In this document: positions 1 through 6,021 of the stretch, one piece after another
Numbering within the stretch: the first letter of the stretch is position 1
Layout of the letters: every line of letters starts with the position of its first letter
From: Betaproteobacteria bacterium
Lineage (GTDB): Bacteria > Pseudomonadota > Gammaproteobacteria > Burkholderiales > Usitatibacteraceae
Direction of reading: 5' to 3'
Assembly (NCBI GenBank): GCA_025362705.1
Contig: JANYFH010000413.1
Location: 1-6,021, forward strand
Length of the DNA: 6,021 bases
The notes under the pieces: model-generated
The model's database searches: none
The model's input: the letters and a program-made list of their open reading frames with translations, nothing else
Told to the model about the DNA's origin: nothing
Translations under genes and position numbers: made by a program

Positions 1-997
1 GGCACAGCTCTTTGCAAAAGCGATGGATGCTGATGCGCAGATTGGATTGTTCAATGTAGGGAATCGACAAGCCGGTGTAGTGGCTGATTTTCTTGGCGAC
101 CGCGGTGCGCTTTGCAGCTGGCAACTTATCACCCTGAAATAGCGCCACGTTATATTCAGTTTCGACGAACGCCTCTACTTCATCCAGAAATGCGCGCAAT
201 GGTTTTGCCTGCAACGATTTATCGAGTTTCTTGTGATACCAGGCGGTGGCGGCGTATGTAGGCAAAAACAGCGCGTGCGAAAGATCGTGGCCGACCATAA
301 AACGGAAGGTGGAGAAATCGAGCGCAGTCGAGAGCAGCAGCAACCCGTTCACGTACATCCCGTATTTTTCCTGCAAGTGGCTCGAAAGCCCTGCTGCGCG
401 CGTAGTTCCATACGATTCGCCGACGATGAATTTCGGTGACGCCCAGCGTAAGTGGCGCGACGTGTAAAGGCGAATGAATTCGCCAACACTTTCCAGATCG
501 CGCTGATAGTTGTGAAATTCCTTCACGCTTTCGCCATCAACCATGCGGCTGTAACCAGTGCCGACCGGATCGATGAACACCAGATCGGTTTCGTTCAGTA
601 GCGAGAAATCGTTGTCGACCAACTGGTACGGCGGCGGCCCGGCATTGCCTTCGTTGTCGAGCTTCACGCGTTTGGGCCCCAGCACACCCAGATGCAGCCA
701 CACGCTCGACGATCCTGGTCCGCCGTTGAACGAAAACGTTAGTGGACGCTTGGCCGGATCCTTCACACCATCCTTGGTATAGGCCATGAAAAAAATACTC
801 GCGCGCGGTTTTTCCGCTTCGCGATTGCCGTCTTTCTCGGTGTCTTCCTTCAGCACCACGGTGCCACAGGTCACTGTATAGGCGATGGTCTCGCCGTTGA
901 TGCGGGCTCTGTGTTTGGTGACGACGACCTTGTCGGTGGGGATGGGTTTGGGAGTGGTGGTGTCTTTGTTTGGTGATTCTTGTTTTTCGGTTGGCAT
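1..997 (-). CDS. Peptidase S10 (serine carboxypeptidase-like) protein, 3' end beyond the window
   Basis: Read on the minus strand from the ATG at 997-995, this frame stays open for 332 codons to the left edge, so the C-terminal third or so is missing (S10 proteins usually have about 450-520 residues). The S10 family are alpha/beta-hydrolase serine carboxypeptidases. Seen: the oxyanion-hole motif NGGPGSSS at residues 91-98, DPVGTGYS at 143-150, and the nucleophile motif GESYG at 193-197 with Ser195. The catalytic Asp and His would lie in the missing part. The start is uncertain. ATG 997 gives a polar, Pro-rich N-terminus without a signal peptide and follows a possible promoter closely, but has no clear Shine-Dalgarno. 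In-frame ATGs at 1051, 1072, 1087, 1090 and 1111 would add a fairly hydrophobic stretch that could be a leader or anchor. It is divergent from the PAS gene. Family assignment is secure; substrate and location are unknown. Confidence 0.9.
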   Translation of the reverse strand, partial: MPTEKQESPNKDTTTPKPIPTDKVVVTKHRARINGETIAYTVTCGTVVLKEDTEKDGNREAEKPRASIFFMAYTKDGVKDPAKRPLTFSFNGGPGSSSVWLHLGVLGPKRVKLDNEGNAGPPPYQLVDNDFSLLNETDLVFIDPVGTGYSRMVDGESVKEFHNYQRDLESVGEFIRLYTSRHLRWASPKFIVGESYGTTRAAGLSSHLQEKYGMYVNGLLLLSTALDFSTFRFMVGHDLSHALFLPTYAATAWYHKKLDKSLQAKPLRAFLDEVEAFVETEYNVALFQGDKLPAAKRTAVAKKISHYTGLSIPYIEQSNLRISIHRFCKELC

Positions 998-1031
998 GTT
1001 GTTGTCGGGGAGGATGATGGAGTGAACCGCT

Positions 1032-1059
1032 ATTATCCCCAAATCAACCATCGCTGCAA
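1032..1059 (-). promoter_or_regulatory. Candidate sigma-70-like promoter for the S10 peptidase
   Basis: On the minus strand, GATAAT (revcomp of 1032-1037) is preceded after 16 bases by TTGCAG (revcomp of 1054-1059). The -10 matches five of six bases, the -35 only three of six. Transcription would start near 1025, about 28 nt upstream of the ATG at 997, which would favour that start over the longer ones. A second minus-strand -10-like TATAAA (revcomp of 1127-1132) would place the CRP-type site near -71.5, a class I spacing, but its -35 is poor. Both are weak. Confidence 0.3.
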
Positions 1060-1159
1060 CCGCGTAGCGCATAGGCAGAGCATGCATCATCAGCACAGCA
1101 ATGCTAATCATGTCGATCCATACGAATTTATACGCAGCTGGATGTTGGGTTGGAAAACC

Positions 1160-1174
1160 TGGCGCAAAGCGCCA
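1160..1174. repeat. Short perfect inverted repeat TGGCGC-AAA-GCGCCA
   Basis: The six-base arms 1160-1165 and 1169-1174 are exact reverse complements around an AAA loop. The repeat ends 10 bp before the TGTGA arm of the CRP-type site. It has no following T-tract, so it does not look like a terminator. It could be a small operator half-site pair or a hairpin in a leader transcript. Confidence 0.45.
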
Positions 1175-1180
1175 CAGGAA

Positions 1181-1202
1181 AAATGTGAGCCAGTTCACAT
1201 CA
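1181..1202. promoter_or_regulatory. CRP/Clp-type operator, perfect TGTGA-N6-TCACA
   Basis: TGTGA at 1184-1188 and TCACA at 1195-1199 are separated by exactly six bases, and AAA precedes the left arm. This matches the core consensus of E. coli CRP and of related regulators such as Clp and Vfr. The centre is at 1191.5. The site lies between divergent genes, so it may serve either or both. Relative to the rightward candidate -10 at 1221-1226 (predicted start about 1233), the centre is at about -41.5, the class II activator position. The match is seen; binding and the identity of the regulator are inferred. Confidence 0.7.
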
Positions 1203-1220
1203 TTTCCAGTGTCGACCGGT

Positions 1221-1233
1221 TAGATTTGACACA
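1221..1233 (+). promoter_or_regulatory. Candidate class II CRP-dependent -10 element for the PAS gene
   Basis: TAGATT at 1221-1226 matches four of six bases of TATAAT, including the conserved first, second and last positions. There is no good -35 hexamer at the right distance; the CRP-type palindrome occupies that place, as in class II activated promoters. The predicted start near 1233 would leave an untranslated leader of about 80 nt before the GTG at 1314. This is a spacing argument only. Confidence 0.35.
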
Positions 1234-1297
1234 TTCGAGTCACAAAAAGCCACGCAGTTTCGAGTGGCGAGCATGGACTCCCACTCTCGCACTCCTC

Positions 1298-1302
1298 AAG
1301 GA
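1298..1302 (+). promoter_or_regulatory. Ribosome binding site supporting the GTG start at 1314
   Basis: AAGGA ends 11 nt before the GTG at 1314-1316. It is the only Shine-Dalgarno-like sequence near the start of this reading frame. The frame is open back to a TGA at 1227-1229 but contains no ATG before the GTG, so GTG is the best-supported start. The spacing is slightly long. Confidence 0.55.
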
Positions 1303-1313
1303 TCATCAGAACC

Positions 1314-2363
1314 GTGGATAGACAGGTGGAATTTCGACGGCGCTTGCTTCTTAAGCAAGTTGCTGAGCTTTTCTTTTTCACGCCGGCGGCGATCTCGTTT
1401 TCGTTTATTGGATCTATCGTTACCGTCGCTGTTTTTTATGATACGGGAGAGCTGCAGAAGGGGCTCTGGTGGTTTGTCCTGGCGACGATTGTGATGTTTT
1501 TTCGCACCGTGGTGACGTACGCTTATCGTACCCAGAAAAAACCGGTTGCTCACCCCGAGAAGTGGGCGACGCTGATGATCGTTGGCAATATATTTGCGGG
1601 CATTCAATGGGGCTTGATTGGAACGTTGCTGTTTCCGGCTGCGCACAATTACCGTGAATTGTTCACTGTTCTGGCGATTACGTCGTACGTGGCGGGATCG
1701 ATTACCGCGTTTTCGCCCGTCAAATGGGCACATTTGGCATTTGCCATTCCGGCTTCGATACCGCCGGCAATTTACATATTTTTCATGCGCGACGGCATGA
1801 ATTTTCTCAGTGGCGGGATGGCATTGTTTTTTATTTTTTGTGTGCTTTATTTTTCACACAAGCAGCACCAGATCGTTGAACATCGCCTGAAGGTCGAGTT
1901 GAAAAACGAAGATCTCCTCGCGCGCTCGCTTGAGTCGAATTCGTCACTGAGTATTTCTCACAGTGAACTTCGATTCAAGACTGAAAATGAGCGGCGCGCG
2001 TTACGCGAGTCGAACAGCAGAGTGGCTCTTCTTGGCACACATGTTGCGCGCACCTTGGTGCCGATTGCGGAATGTGATCGCGATAGCAACGTGCTTGAAT
2101 GGAATGCTGCGGCAGAATCCCTGTTTGGCGTTCGCTTCAAAGAGCTAAAAGGGCAGCCACTGACATCGTTGTTGCCAACGGAAAATTATGCAGAGAACAA
2201 ATTGGCCATCAAGAAATTGCTGGCTGAGAATCACGCCACCAGCGTCGATACGATACTTCGGACCAGTCATGGTGAACGTATAGGAATGCGTCTGTTTTTC
2301 ACGCCGATTCAGTCAGACGACGGAAACCCGGTTCGCACTGCCATCATCATGACCACGGTTTAG
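1314..2363 (+). CDS. Six-helix membrane protein with coiled coil and PAS domain, no output domain
   Basis: A 349-residue protein starting at GTG. Hydrophobic stretches at about residues 19-42, 50-70, 86-108, 115-135, 138-157 and 164-181 suggest five or six membrane helices, resembling the unnamed sensory N-terminal region found on many diguanylate cyclases and hybrid histidine kinases. Residues about 185-238 are charged and look like a signalling coiled coil. Residues about 240-349 form a PAS fold, with the typical LEWNAAAESLFGV segment at 261-273 and a last strand ending at the C-terminus. No GGDEF, EAL, HAMP, DHp or kinase motif follows, and the stop TAG lies inside the convergent GMC gene. 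It is probably a sensor that signals through a partner, or a relict whose catalytic half was lost. Ligand and role are unknown. Confidence 0.75.
   Translation: MDRQVEFRRRLLLKQVAELFFFTPAAISFSFIGSIVTVAVFYDTGELQKGLWWFVLATIVMFFRTVVTYAYRTQKKPVAHPEKWATLMIVGNIFAGIQWGLIGTLLFPAAHNYRELFTVLAITSYVAGSITAFSPVKWAHLAFAIPASIPPAIYIFFMRDGMNFLSGGMALFFIFCVLYFSHKQHQIVEHRLKVELKNEDLLARSLESNSSLSISHSELRFKTENERRALRESNSRVALLGTHVARTLVPIAECDRDSNVLEWNAAAESLFGVRFKELKGQPLTSLLPTENYAENKLAIKKLLAENHATSVDTILRTSHGERIGMRLFFTPIQSDDGNPVRTAIIMTTV
1343..1359 (+). repeat. Hairpin-forming inverted repeat inside the 5' coding region of the PAS gene
   Basis: CTTGCTT at 1343-1349 and AAGCAAG at 1353-1359 pair perfectly around a CTT loop. 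In the mRNA this gives a seven-base-pair stem starting about 30 nt after the GTG, close enough to influence translation initiation. It encodes part of the Leu-rich N-terminus, so it may be coincidence of codon use. Confidence 0.3.
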
Positions 2364-4010
2364 GCTCGCCTTTACTTGCGGTGCGCGCGTCTTCATGATG
2401 TTTGCTGCCAACCCCGCTGCGTTCTTTGCTGCCATCGCATAAATTGACAACTGCGGATTGGCGCCAATGGAAGTCGGAAACACCGACCCATCGAACACCC
2501 AAAGATTCTCAAGTTGATGATGCCGACCATCGCCACGCGTCACCGACGTGCGCGCATCAGCACCCATGGTGCAGCCGCCCATCACGTGTGCGCTCGCGAC
2601 CCGCGTACGAAGGGTCTGCATAGACATTGCTTCAATCGCGCGTTTGGCATCCGACCAATTGCGATACGGCTTGGCATCTTCATGTAATGGCATGACAATT
2701 TTTGCGCCCGCTGCGAATTGCACTTCCGCCATCACCAGCAATGCATGACGAATGCCGTCCCAGACGTAATTGTTTATTTGGTAATCGAGCAGGGCGCTGC
2801 CGTCATTGCGAATACCCACACTGCCACCGACACTTTGTGGATTGAAGCCGTCGCGCATGAGTGCGATCGCAACATGCATGTGCGGCAATCGCTTCATCCA
2901 CATCGAATGGTCGTCGCCAAAGCCCTGCAGCGTGATGCCTGCCAGAATCGGGTGAATCGGTGGGGCTTCGAGTTTGAAACCGATTGGGCCATCATGCGGC
3001 ATGGTGTCAAGAAAATGATCCGAGTAAATCGTCTGTGGCGCCCCAGAATAGGCCTCGACTTTTTCATCCATGATGGCAGCGCTTACCGGCGAGGGATGCA
3101 GGAAGGTGCGCTTGCCAAGTGTGCGATATGGGTCGGGTAATTTGGAGCGCAGCATCAGCCCCGGATTGTTGATGCCACCACCTGACAGGACGTAGTGTTT
3201 GGCTTTGACGAAAATACGGTGTGGCCCGGCGACCGTATTCACGCCGACGTCACCGGCCTCCATGCCATGCGCGACGAGACTTGTGATCTGGCCATAACGG
3301 CTTGAAAGCTTGTCCACACGCGCAGAGTGGATCATCGTCATGCCGCGATCAAGCGCATCGGGAATGGTGGTGACGAGCATCGATTGCTTGGCGTTGGTCG
3401 GACAGCCCATGCCGCAATAACCCAGATTCCAGCAGCCTTTCACGTTGCGGCGAATGGCGGCCGAAGGGATACCCAGTTTTTCGCAGCCACGGCGCAGAAT
3501 ATCGTTGTTCTCGTTGGGTGGAATCGGCCACGGTGCGATATTCAATCGCGCCTCCATTCTTGCGAACCACGGCGCCAGATTTTCTTCCGTGTACTCCTGC
3601 AAACCCCAGGTTTTTTGCCAATGTTGCAAGGTTGCGGCGGGCGTGCGGAAACTTGATGTCCAGTTGACTGTAGTTGAACCACCAACTGCGCGGCCTTGCA
3701 AAATCGTGATGCCCTTGTCTTTGGTCTGACGACTAGCCGACTCCTGATATAGCTGCGGATAAGCGTCGCGTTCACGCATCCGAAAATCACTGGAGCTTTT
3801 GAACGGTCCTTCCTCGATCATCAATACCTTGAGCCCGGCTTGCGTTAGCATTTCTGCTGCCGTGCCGCCACCGGCGCCAGAACCGACGATGACAATATCG
3901 CATTCGATATTGATATCTTCTGTCAGGCGCGTGCCATCGATCACTTTCCAGCCACGCGTGCGGTCGGCGAGGGCGAGTTTGATCGGATCCCTGATGATCG
4001 ATTCGTTCAC
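2313..4010 (-). CDS. GMC-family FAD-dependent oxidoreductase (Fe-S alcohol/sugar dehydrogenase-like large subunit)
   Basis: With GTG at 4010-4008 as start the protein has 565 residues. GMC enzymes oxidise alcohols or sugars with FAD. Seen: the dinucleotide-binding motif GSGAGGG at residues 43-49 after CDIVIV, the FAD-contacting GRAVGGSTTVNW at 106-117, His475 in SAHVMGGC and Asn518 in GANPQLSIYAMA as the likely catalytic pair. Cys193, Cys199 and Cys203 form CX5CX3C, the arrangement known for the Fe-S ligands of FAD-dependent glucose dehydrogenase alpha subunits. The start overlaps the stop of the Tat-signal subunit in GTGA, and AAGAG at 4026-4022 lies 11 nt upstream. The frame extends to a TTG at 4088, but that adds 26 unrelated residues. 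There is no signal peptide, so export with the partner subunit is inferred. The last 20-25 residues are polar and overlap the PAS gene. Substrate is unknown; an aromatic or aliphatic alcohol is suggested by the linked ALDH. Confidence 0.9.
   Translation of the reverse strand: MNESIIRDPIKLALADRTRGWKVIDGTRLTEDINIECDIVIVGSGAGGGTAAEMLTQAGLKVLMIEEGPFKSSSDFRMRERDAYPQLYQESASRQTKDKGITILQGRAVGGSTTVNWTSSFRTPAATLQHWQKTWGLQEYTEENLAPWFARMEARLNIAPWPIPPNENNDILRRGCEKLGIPSAAIRRNVKGCWNLGYCGMGCPTNAKQSMLVTTIPDALDRGMTMIHSARVDKLSSRYGQITSLVAHGMEAGDVGVNTVAGPHRIFVKAKHYVLSGGGINNPGLMLRSKLPDPYRTLGKRTFLHPSPVSAAIMDEKVEAYSGAPQTIYSDHFLDTMPHDGPIGFKLEAPPIHPILAGITLQGFGDDHSMWMKRLPHMHVAIALMRDGFNPQSVGGSVGIRNDGSALLDYQINNYVWDGIRHALLVMAEVQFAAGAKIVMPLHEDAKPYRNWSDAKRAIEAMSMQTLRTRVASAHVMGGCTMGADARTSVTRGDGRHHQLENLWVFDGSVFPTSIGANPQLSIYAMAAKNAAGLAANIMKTRAPQVKASLNRGHDDGSANRVSVV
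4007..4010 (-). promoter_or_regulatory. GTGA start/stop overlap coupling small subunit to GMC subunit
   Basis: The minus strand reads GTGA at 4010-4007: GTG opens the GMC gene and TGA closes the small-subunit gene. This 4-nt overlap is a common sign of translational coupling between subunits made in fixed ratio, and it decides the GMC start. The resulting N-terminus, SIIRDPI followed by RGWKVIDG, resembles the start of this GMC group as I remember it. Confidence 0.75.
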
Positions 4011-4555
4011 TGCAAGCCCAGCTCTTTGCCAAATGGCGGTCCGCCATAGCTGATTTTCCCCCACGACAACGGGTTGCCATACCAGCAAGCGATGATCACA
4101 CGCGCGAGCGCCTGGTAGCCCTGCTGCAATAGCGTAAAGCGGCTGTTTCGCCAGTCAGCTAGAAAATTACCGACGTCGTCTTCCGAGGCTTCATCCCAGG
4201 GTTTGGATACGCCAGCAACAAAGCGACGCGTAGGGCTGAAGGTCAGCAGACTAAGTAATTCCTCGACTTCCTTTTGCACAGCGGGCGAGAGACCGGCGAC
4301 GGTGCGGTCGAACGCTTCAACTACCTCGTTAATGGCGATCAGCTTTGCGGCAGGGTCATCGGGCAGCGCACCCTTGAGCACCGCCGCTGCAAGGGCTGCA
4401 ATGCACACGGCGTCTTTGTTGGCGATTTTTTTCAGATCCAGCGAACCTGGCTTGTCGTCCTGCGCAAATACATCGCGATCCAGCATGCGCGCGGTTACCA
4501 GTACGCACGCGCTGGCAATCCCGACTTTGAGGAATGTGCGACGCGTGGCGGGCAT
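4007..4555 (-). CDS. Tat-signal small subunit, gluconate 2-dehydrogenase subunit 3-like
   Basis: A 182-residue protein. The N-terminus carries a textbook twin-arginine motif, TRRTFLK at residues 4-10, followed by a hydrophobic stretch to about residue 22 and a likely cleavage after the Ala of DVFA at residue 31. The mature part is alpha-helical in character and ends with a WYGNPLSWGKISYGGPP segment (158-174), typical of small subunits of membrane-linked GMC dehydrogenases. In that family the small subunit has no catalytic centre; it supports folding of the flavoprotein and carries it through the Tat pathway. Its ATG lies 1 nt after the ALDH stop, and its TGA overlaps the GMC start (GTGA), so the pair is probably translationally coupled. 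No strong Shine-Dalgarno is visible before the ATG. The assignment rests on motif, size and position; sequence identity in this family is low. Confidence 0.8.
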   Translation of the reverse strand: MPATRRTFLKVGIASACVLVTARMLDRDVFAQDDKPGSLDLKKIANKDAVCIAALAAAVLKGALPDDPAAKLIAINEVVEAFDRTVAGLSPAVQKEVEELLSLLTFSPTRRFVAGVSKPWDEASEDDVGNFLADWRNSRFTLLQQGYQALARVIIACWYGNPLSWGKISYGGPPFGKELGLQ

Positions 4556-4556
4556 G

Positions 4557-5984
4557 TTATTTGAGCAAAAACCTGATCAGCGACTCGAAGCGTTGGCCAT
4601 ACGGTGGCTTGAACAGTGACAAGCCGTTCAACGCAGATTGATGGTAAATCGGTTTCAATTTCGAGAACGTATCGAAGCCAAACTTGCCGTGATACGAACC
4701 CATGCCGGACGGGCCCACGCCGCCGAAGGGAAGGTGATCCTGGGAGATGTGCAGGAGTGCATCGTTGATCGTTACGCCGCCGGCGACGGTTTCATTGAGC
4801 ACACGCTGGATATGGTCGTCAAAATTGCCGAAATAATAGAGTGCCAGCGGTCGCGGGCGATTATTGACATAGGCAATCGCGTCGTCGAGATTGTCATAGG
4901 GAACCAGCGGCAGGATGGGGCCGAAAATTTCTTCCTGCATCACGCGCATATCGTCGTTAACGTTGGCAACCAGCGTGGGCGCCAGTTTTTGCGTGCCGTC
5001 CAGTGGTTCATTAGCCGGCGAGATTGGGAGCACGGTTGCACCGTGCGCGGCAGCGTCATTGAGATAACCTTGCAACCGCTCGAGATGGCGCACGCTGACG
5101 ATGCTGGTGTAATCGGGGTTCTTTGCCAGCGTGGGATAGAGCCGCGCGACCACCCGTTGTGCTGCAGTTGCGAACGCCCGTTCCTGCGCGCGCGGTAGTA
5201 GTACGTAGTCCGGCGCGATGCAGGTCTGACCGGCATTGAGGCACTTTCCGAACAGGATTTTTTCAGCGGCTTCATCGATCCTGCATTCCGGACCGATGAT
5301 GGCGGGGGATTTCCCGCCGAGTTCGAGCGTGACTGGCGTGAGGTTTTCCGCAGCGGCCCGCATCACGTGTTTGCCAACCGTGGTAGAACCGGTAAAGAGC
5401 AGGTGGTCAAACGGCAATGCGGAAAATTCACGCGCCAAGTCAGCTCCGCCGTTGATGACGCATACGTGATCCGGCGAAAAATACTTGCCGATCAATTTTG
5501 CGAAAAATTCACCGGTCGTCGGCGTGAATTCGCTCATCTTGATCAGCACCCGGTTGCCCGCCGCCAACGCACCGGCCAGCGGCGCAACTGCCAGCAATAC
5601 CGGATAATTCCACGGCACAATGATGCCGATTACGCCAAGCGGTTGTGGACGCAGCTCGGTGCGGGCTGGCAGAAACCACATCGAGGCCCACGAATGTTTC
5701 GGTTTCATCCACGATTTCACATGGTGTTTTGCGTCATGTACGGCTGCCCGCGCGGGGAAGATTTCCAGCAGTTGCGTTTCGTGCAGGGAGCGATTGCCGA
5801 AATCGGCACAGATTGCGGCAGCGATTTCACCTATGTTGTCGATCAGCAGGCGATCCAGTTGCGCAAGCGCATCACGGCGCGCACGCACATCCGGCATTCG
5901 CACTGCCGAGTACGCGTTGCGCGCACGTGCGAAAGAATCGCGCAATGCGGTGGAAACGTTGATACCGGACAGACTGAGATCCAT
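4557..5984 (-). CDS. Coniferyl-aldehyde-dehydrogenase-like NAD(P)+ aldehyde dehydrogenase
   Basis: A 475-residue protein of the ALDH superfamily, full length for the coniferyl aldehyde dehydrogenase (CalB-like) and class 3 group. It would oxidise an aldehyde to its acid with NAD(P)+. Seen: PWNYP at residues 124-128 with Asn126, Lys149 in the cofactor-binding strand, FTGSTTVGK at 197-205, general-base Glu221 in LELGGKSP, nucleophile Cys255 in GQTCIAPDY, EEIFGP at 351-356 and the late PFGGVGPSGMG at 419-429. The C-terminal segment FKPPYGQRFESLIRFLLK (458-475) is basic and amphipathic, as in relatives that touch membranes. No signal peptide is present, so it should be cytoplasmic. It is the first gene of the three-gene unit; only 37 bp upstream are visible, without a clear ribosome binding site or promoter. 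The exact substrate (coniferyl, vanillin-like or long-chain aldehyde) cannot be read from the sequence. Confidence 0.92.
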   Translation of the reverse strand: MDLSLSGINVSTALRDSFARARNAYSAVRMPDVRARRDALAQLDRLLIDNIGEIAAAICADFGNRSLHETQLLEIFPARAAVHDAKHHVKSWMKPKHSWASMWFLPARTELRPQPLGVIGIIVPWNYPVLLAVAPLAGALAAGNRVLIKMSEFTPTTGEFFAKLIGKYFSPDHVCVINGGADLAREFSALPFDHLLFTGSTTVGKHVMRAAAENLTPVTLELGGKSPAIIGPECRIDEAAEKILFGKCLNAGQTCIAPDYVLLPRAQERAFATAAQRVVARLYPTLAKNPDYTSIVSVRHLERLQGYLNDAAAHGATVLPISPANEPLDGTQKLAPTLVANVNDDMRVMQEEIFGPILPLVPYDNLDDAIAYVNNRPRPLALYYFGNFDDHIQRVLNETVAGGVTINDALLHISQDHLPFGGVGPSGMGSYHGKFGFDTFSKLKPIYHQSALNGLSLFKPPYGQRFESLIRFLLK

Positions 5985-6021
5985 ATATGTTGAGTGCCGT
6001 CGCGAACTGAATTGATCGCTA

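Larger units (their letters stand above)
998..1313. other. Divergent intergenic control region
   Basis: About 316 bp lie between the peptidase (leftward) and the PAS membrane protein (rightward). I find no convincing gene here. It holds a perfect CRP-type palindrome, a short GC-rich inverted repeat beside it, candidate promoter elements for both directions and a Shine-Dalgarno for the rightward gene, each listed separately. An open frame at 980-1321 on the plus strand exists but encodes a low-complexity His/Trp-rich product unlike any family I know. Confidence 0.7.

Noticed and set aside
1226..1231. Perfect TTGACA hexamer on the plus strand
   Set aside because: No -10-like hexamer occurs 16-18 bp downstream (the place holds GC-rich sequence), so it is unlikely to be a -35 element by itself.
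1227..1242. TGAC-N8-GTCA imperfect dyad downstream of the CRP-type site
   Set aside because: Four-base arms with a wide spacer are expected by chance and match no operator I can name with confidence.
980..1321. 113-codon plus-strand open frame across the divergent intergenic region
   Set aside because: Its product is rich in His, Trp and Arg with no recognisable fold. It overlaps both flanking genes and contains the CRP-type site and promoter elements. It is probably chance.
1296..1733. 145-codon minus-strand open frame opposite the PAS gene
   Set aside because: Arg/Lys/Asn-rich composition is that of an antisense shadow of the membrane-helix coding region.
2280..2400. Search for a bidirectional terminator between the convergent genes
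   Set aside because: No GC stem followed by a T-tract is visible in either direction.
4638..5198. 186-codon plus-strand open frame opposite the ALDH gene
   Set aside because: It is antisense to a clearly conserved ALDH frame and has no recognised motif.
5367..5993. 208-codon plus-strand open frame opposite the 5' half of the ALDH gene
   Set aside because: Antisense to the conserved ALDH N-terminal domain, with Arg/Gln/Cys-rich shadow composition.

Overview
The window reads as ordinary chromosomal DNA of a Pseudomonadota bacterium, most likely a gammaproteobacterium. This rests on moderate GC, the style of the proteins (aryl-aldehyde dehydrogenase of the coniferyl type, Tat-exported GMC partner subunit, S10 peptidase) and a perfect CRP-type palindrome. 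The genus cannot be fixed from this sequence alone. I see no rRNA, tRNA, CRISPR, transposase or phage gene.

Layout. At the left edge, bases 1-997 on the minus strand hold the N-terminal two thirds of an S10 serine carboxypeptidase-like protein that runs off the window. Bases 998-1313 are a roughly 316 bp divergent intergenic region. It carries a perfect TGTGA-N6-TCACA site at 1181-1202, a TGGCGC/GCGCCA inverted repeat and plausible promoter elements in both directions. Bases 1314-2363 on the plus strand encode a 349-residue membrane protein: about six N-terminal helices, a coiled coil and a single PAS domain, with no output domain. Its 3' end overlaps the convergent neighbour by 51 bp.

Bases 5984-2313 on the minus strand form a tight three-gene operon. 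In order of transcription these are a coniferyl-aldehyde-dehydrogenase-like ALDH, a Tat-signal small subunit of the gluconate-2-dehydrogenase subunit 3 type, and a GMC flavoprotein with a CX5CX3C motif. Spacing is 1 nt between the first two genes, and a GTGA start/stop overlap joins the second and third.

How the genes work together (inference). The small subunit and the GMC protein look like the gamma and alpha subunits of a FAD-dependent alcohol or sugar dehydrogenase carrying an Fe-S cluster, exported together by the Tat system. The usual cytochrome c electron-accepting subunit is not in the window. The linked ALDH could oxidise the aldehyde product of an alcohol substrate to the acid. The ALDH has no export signal, so the two steps would lie on opposite sides of the inner membrane. 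The PAS membrane protein and the peptidase share a control region that may respond to a CRP-family regulator.
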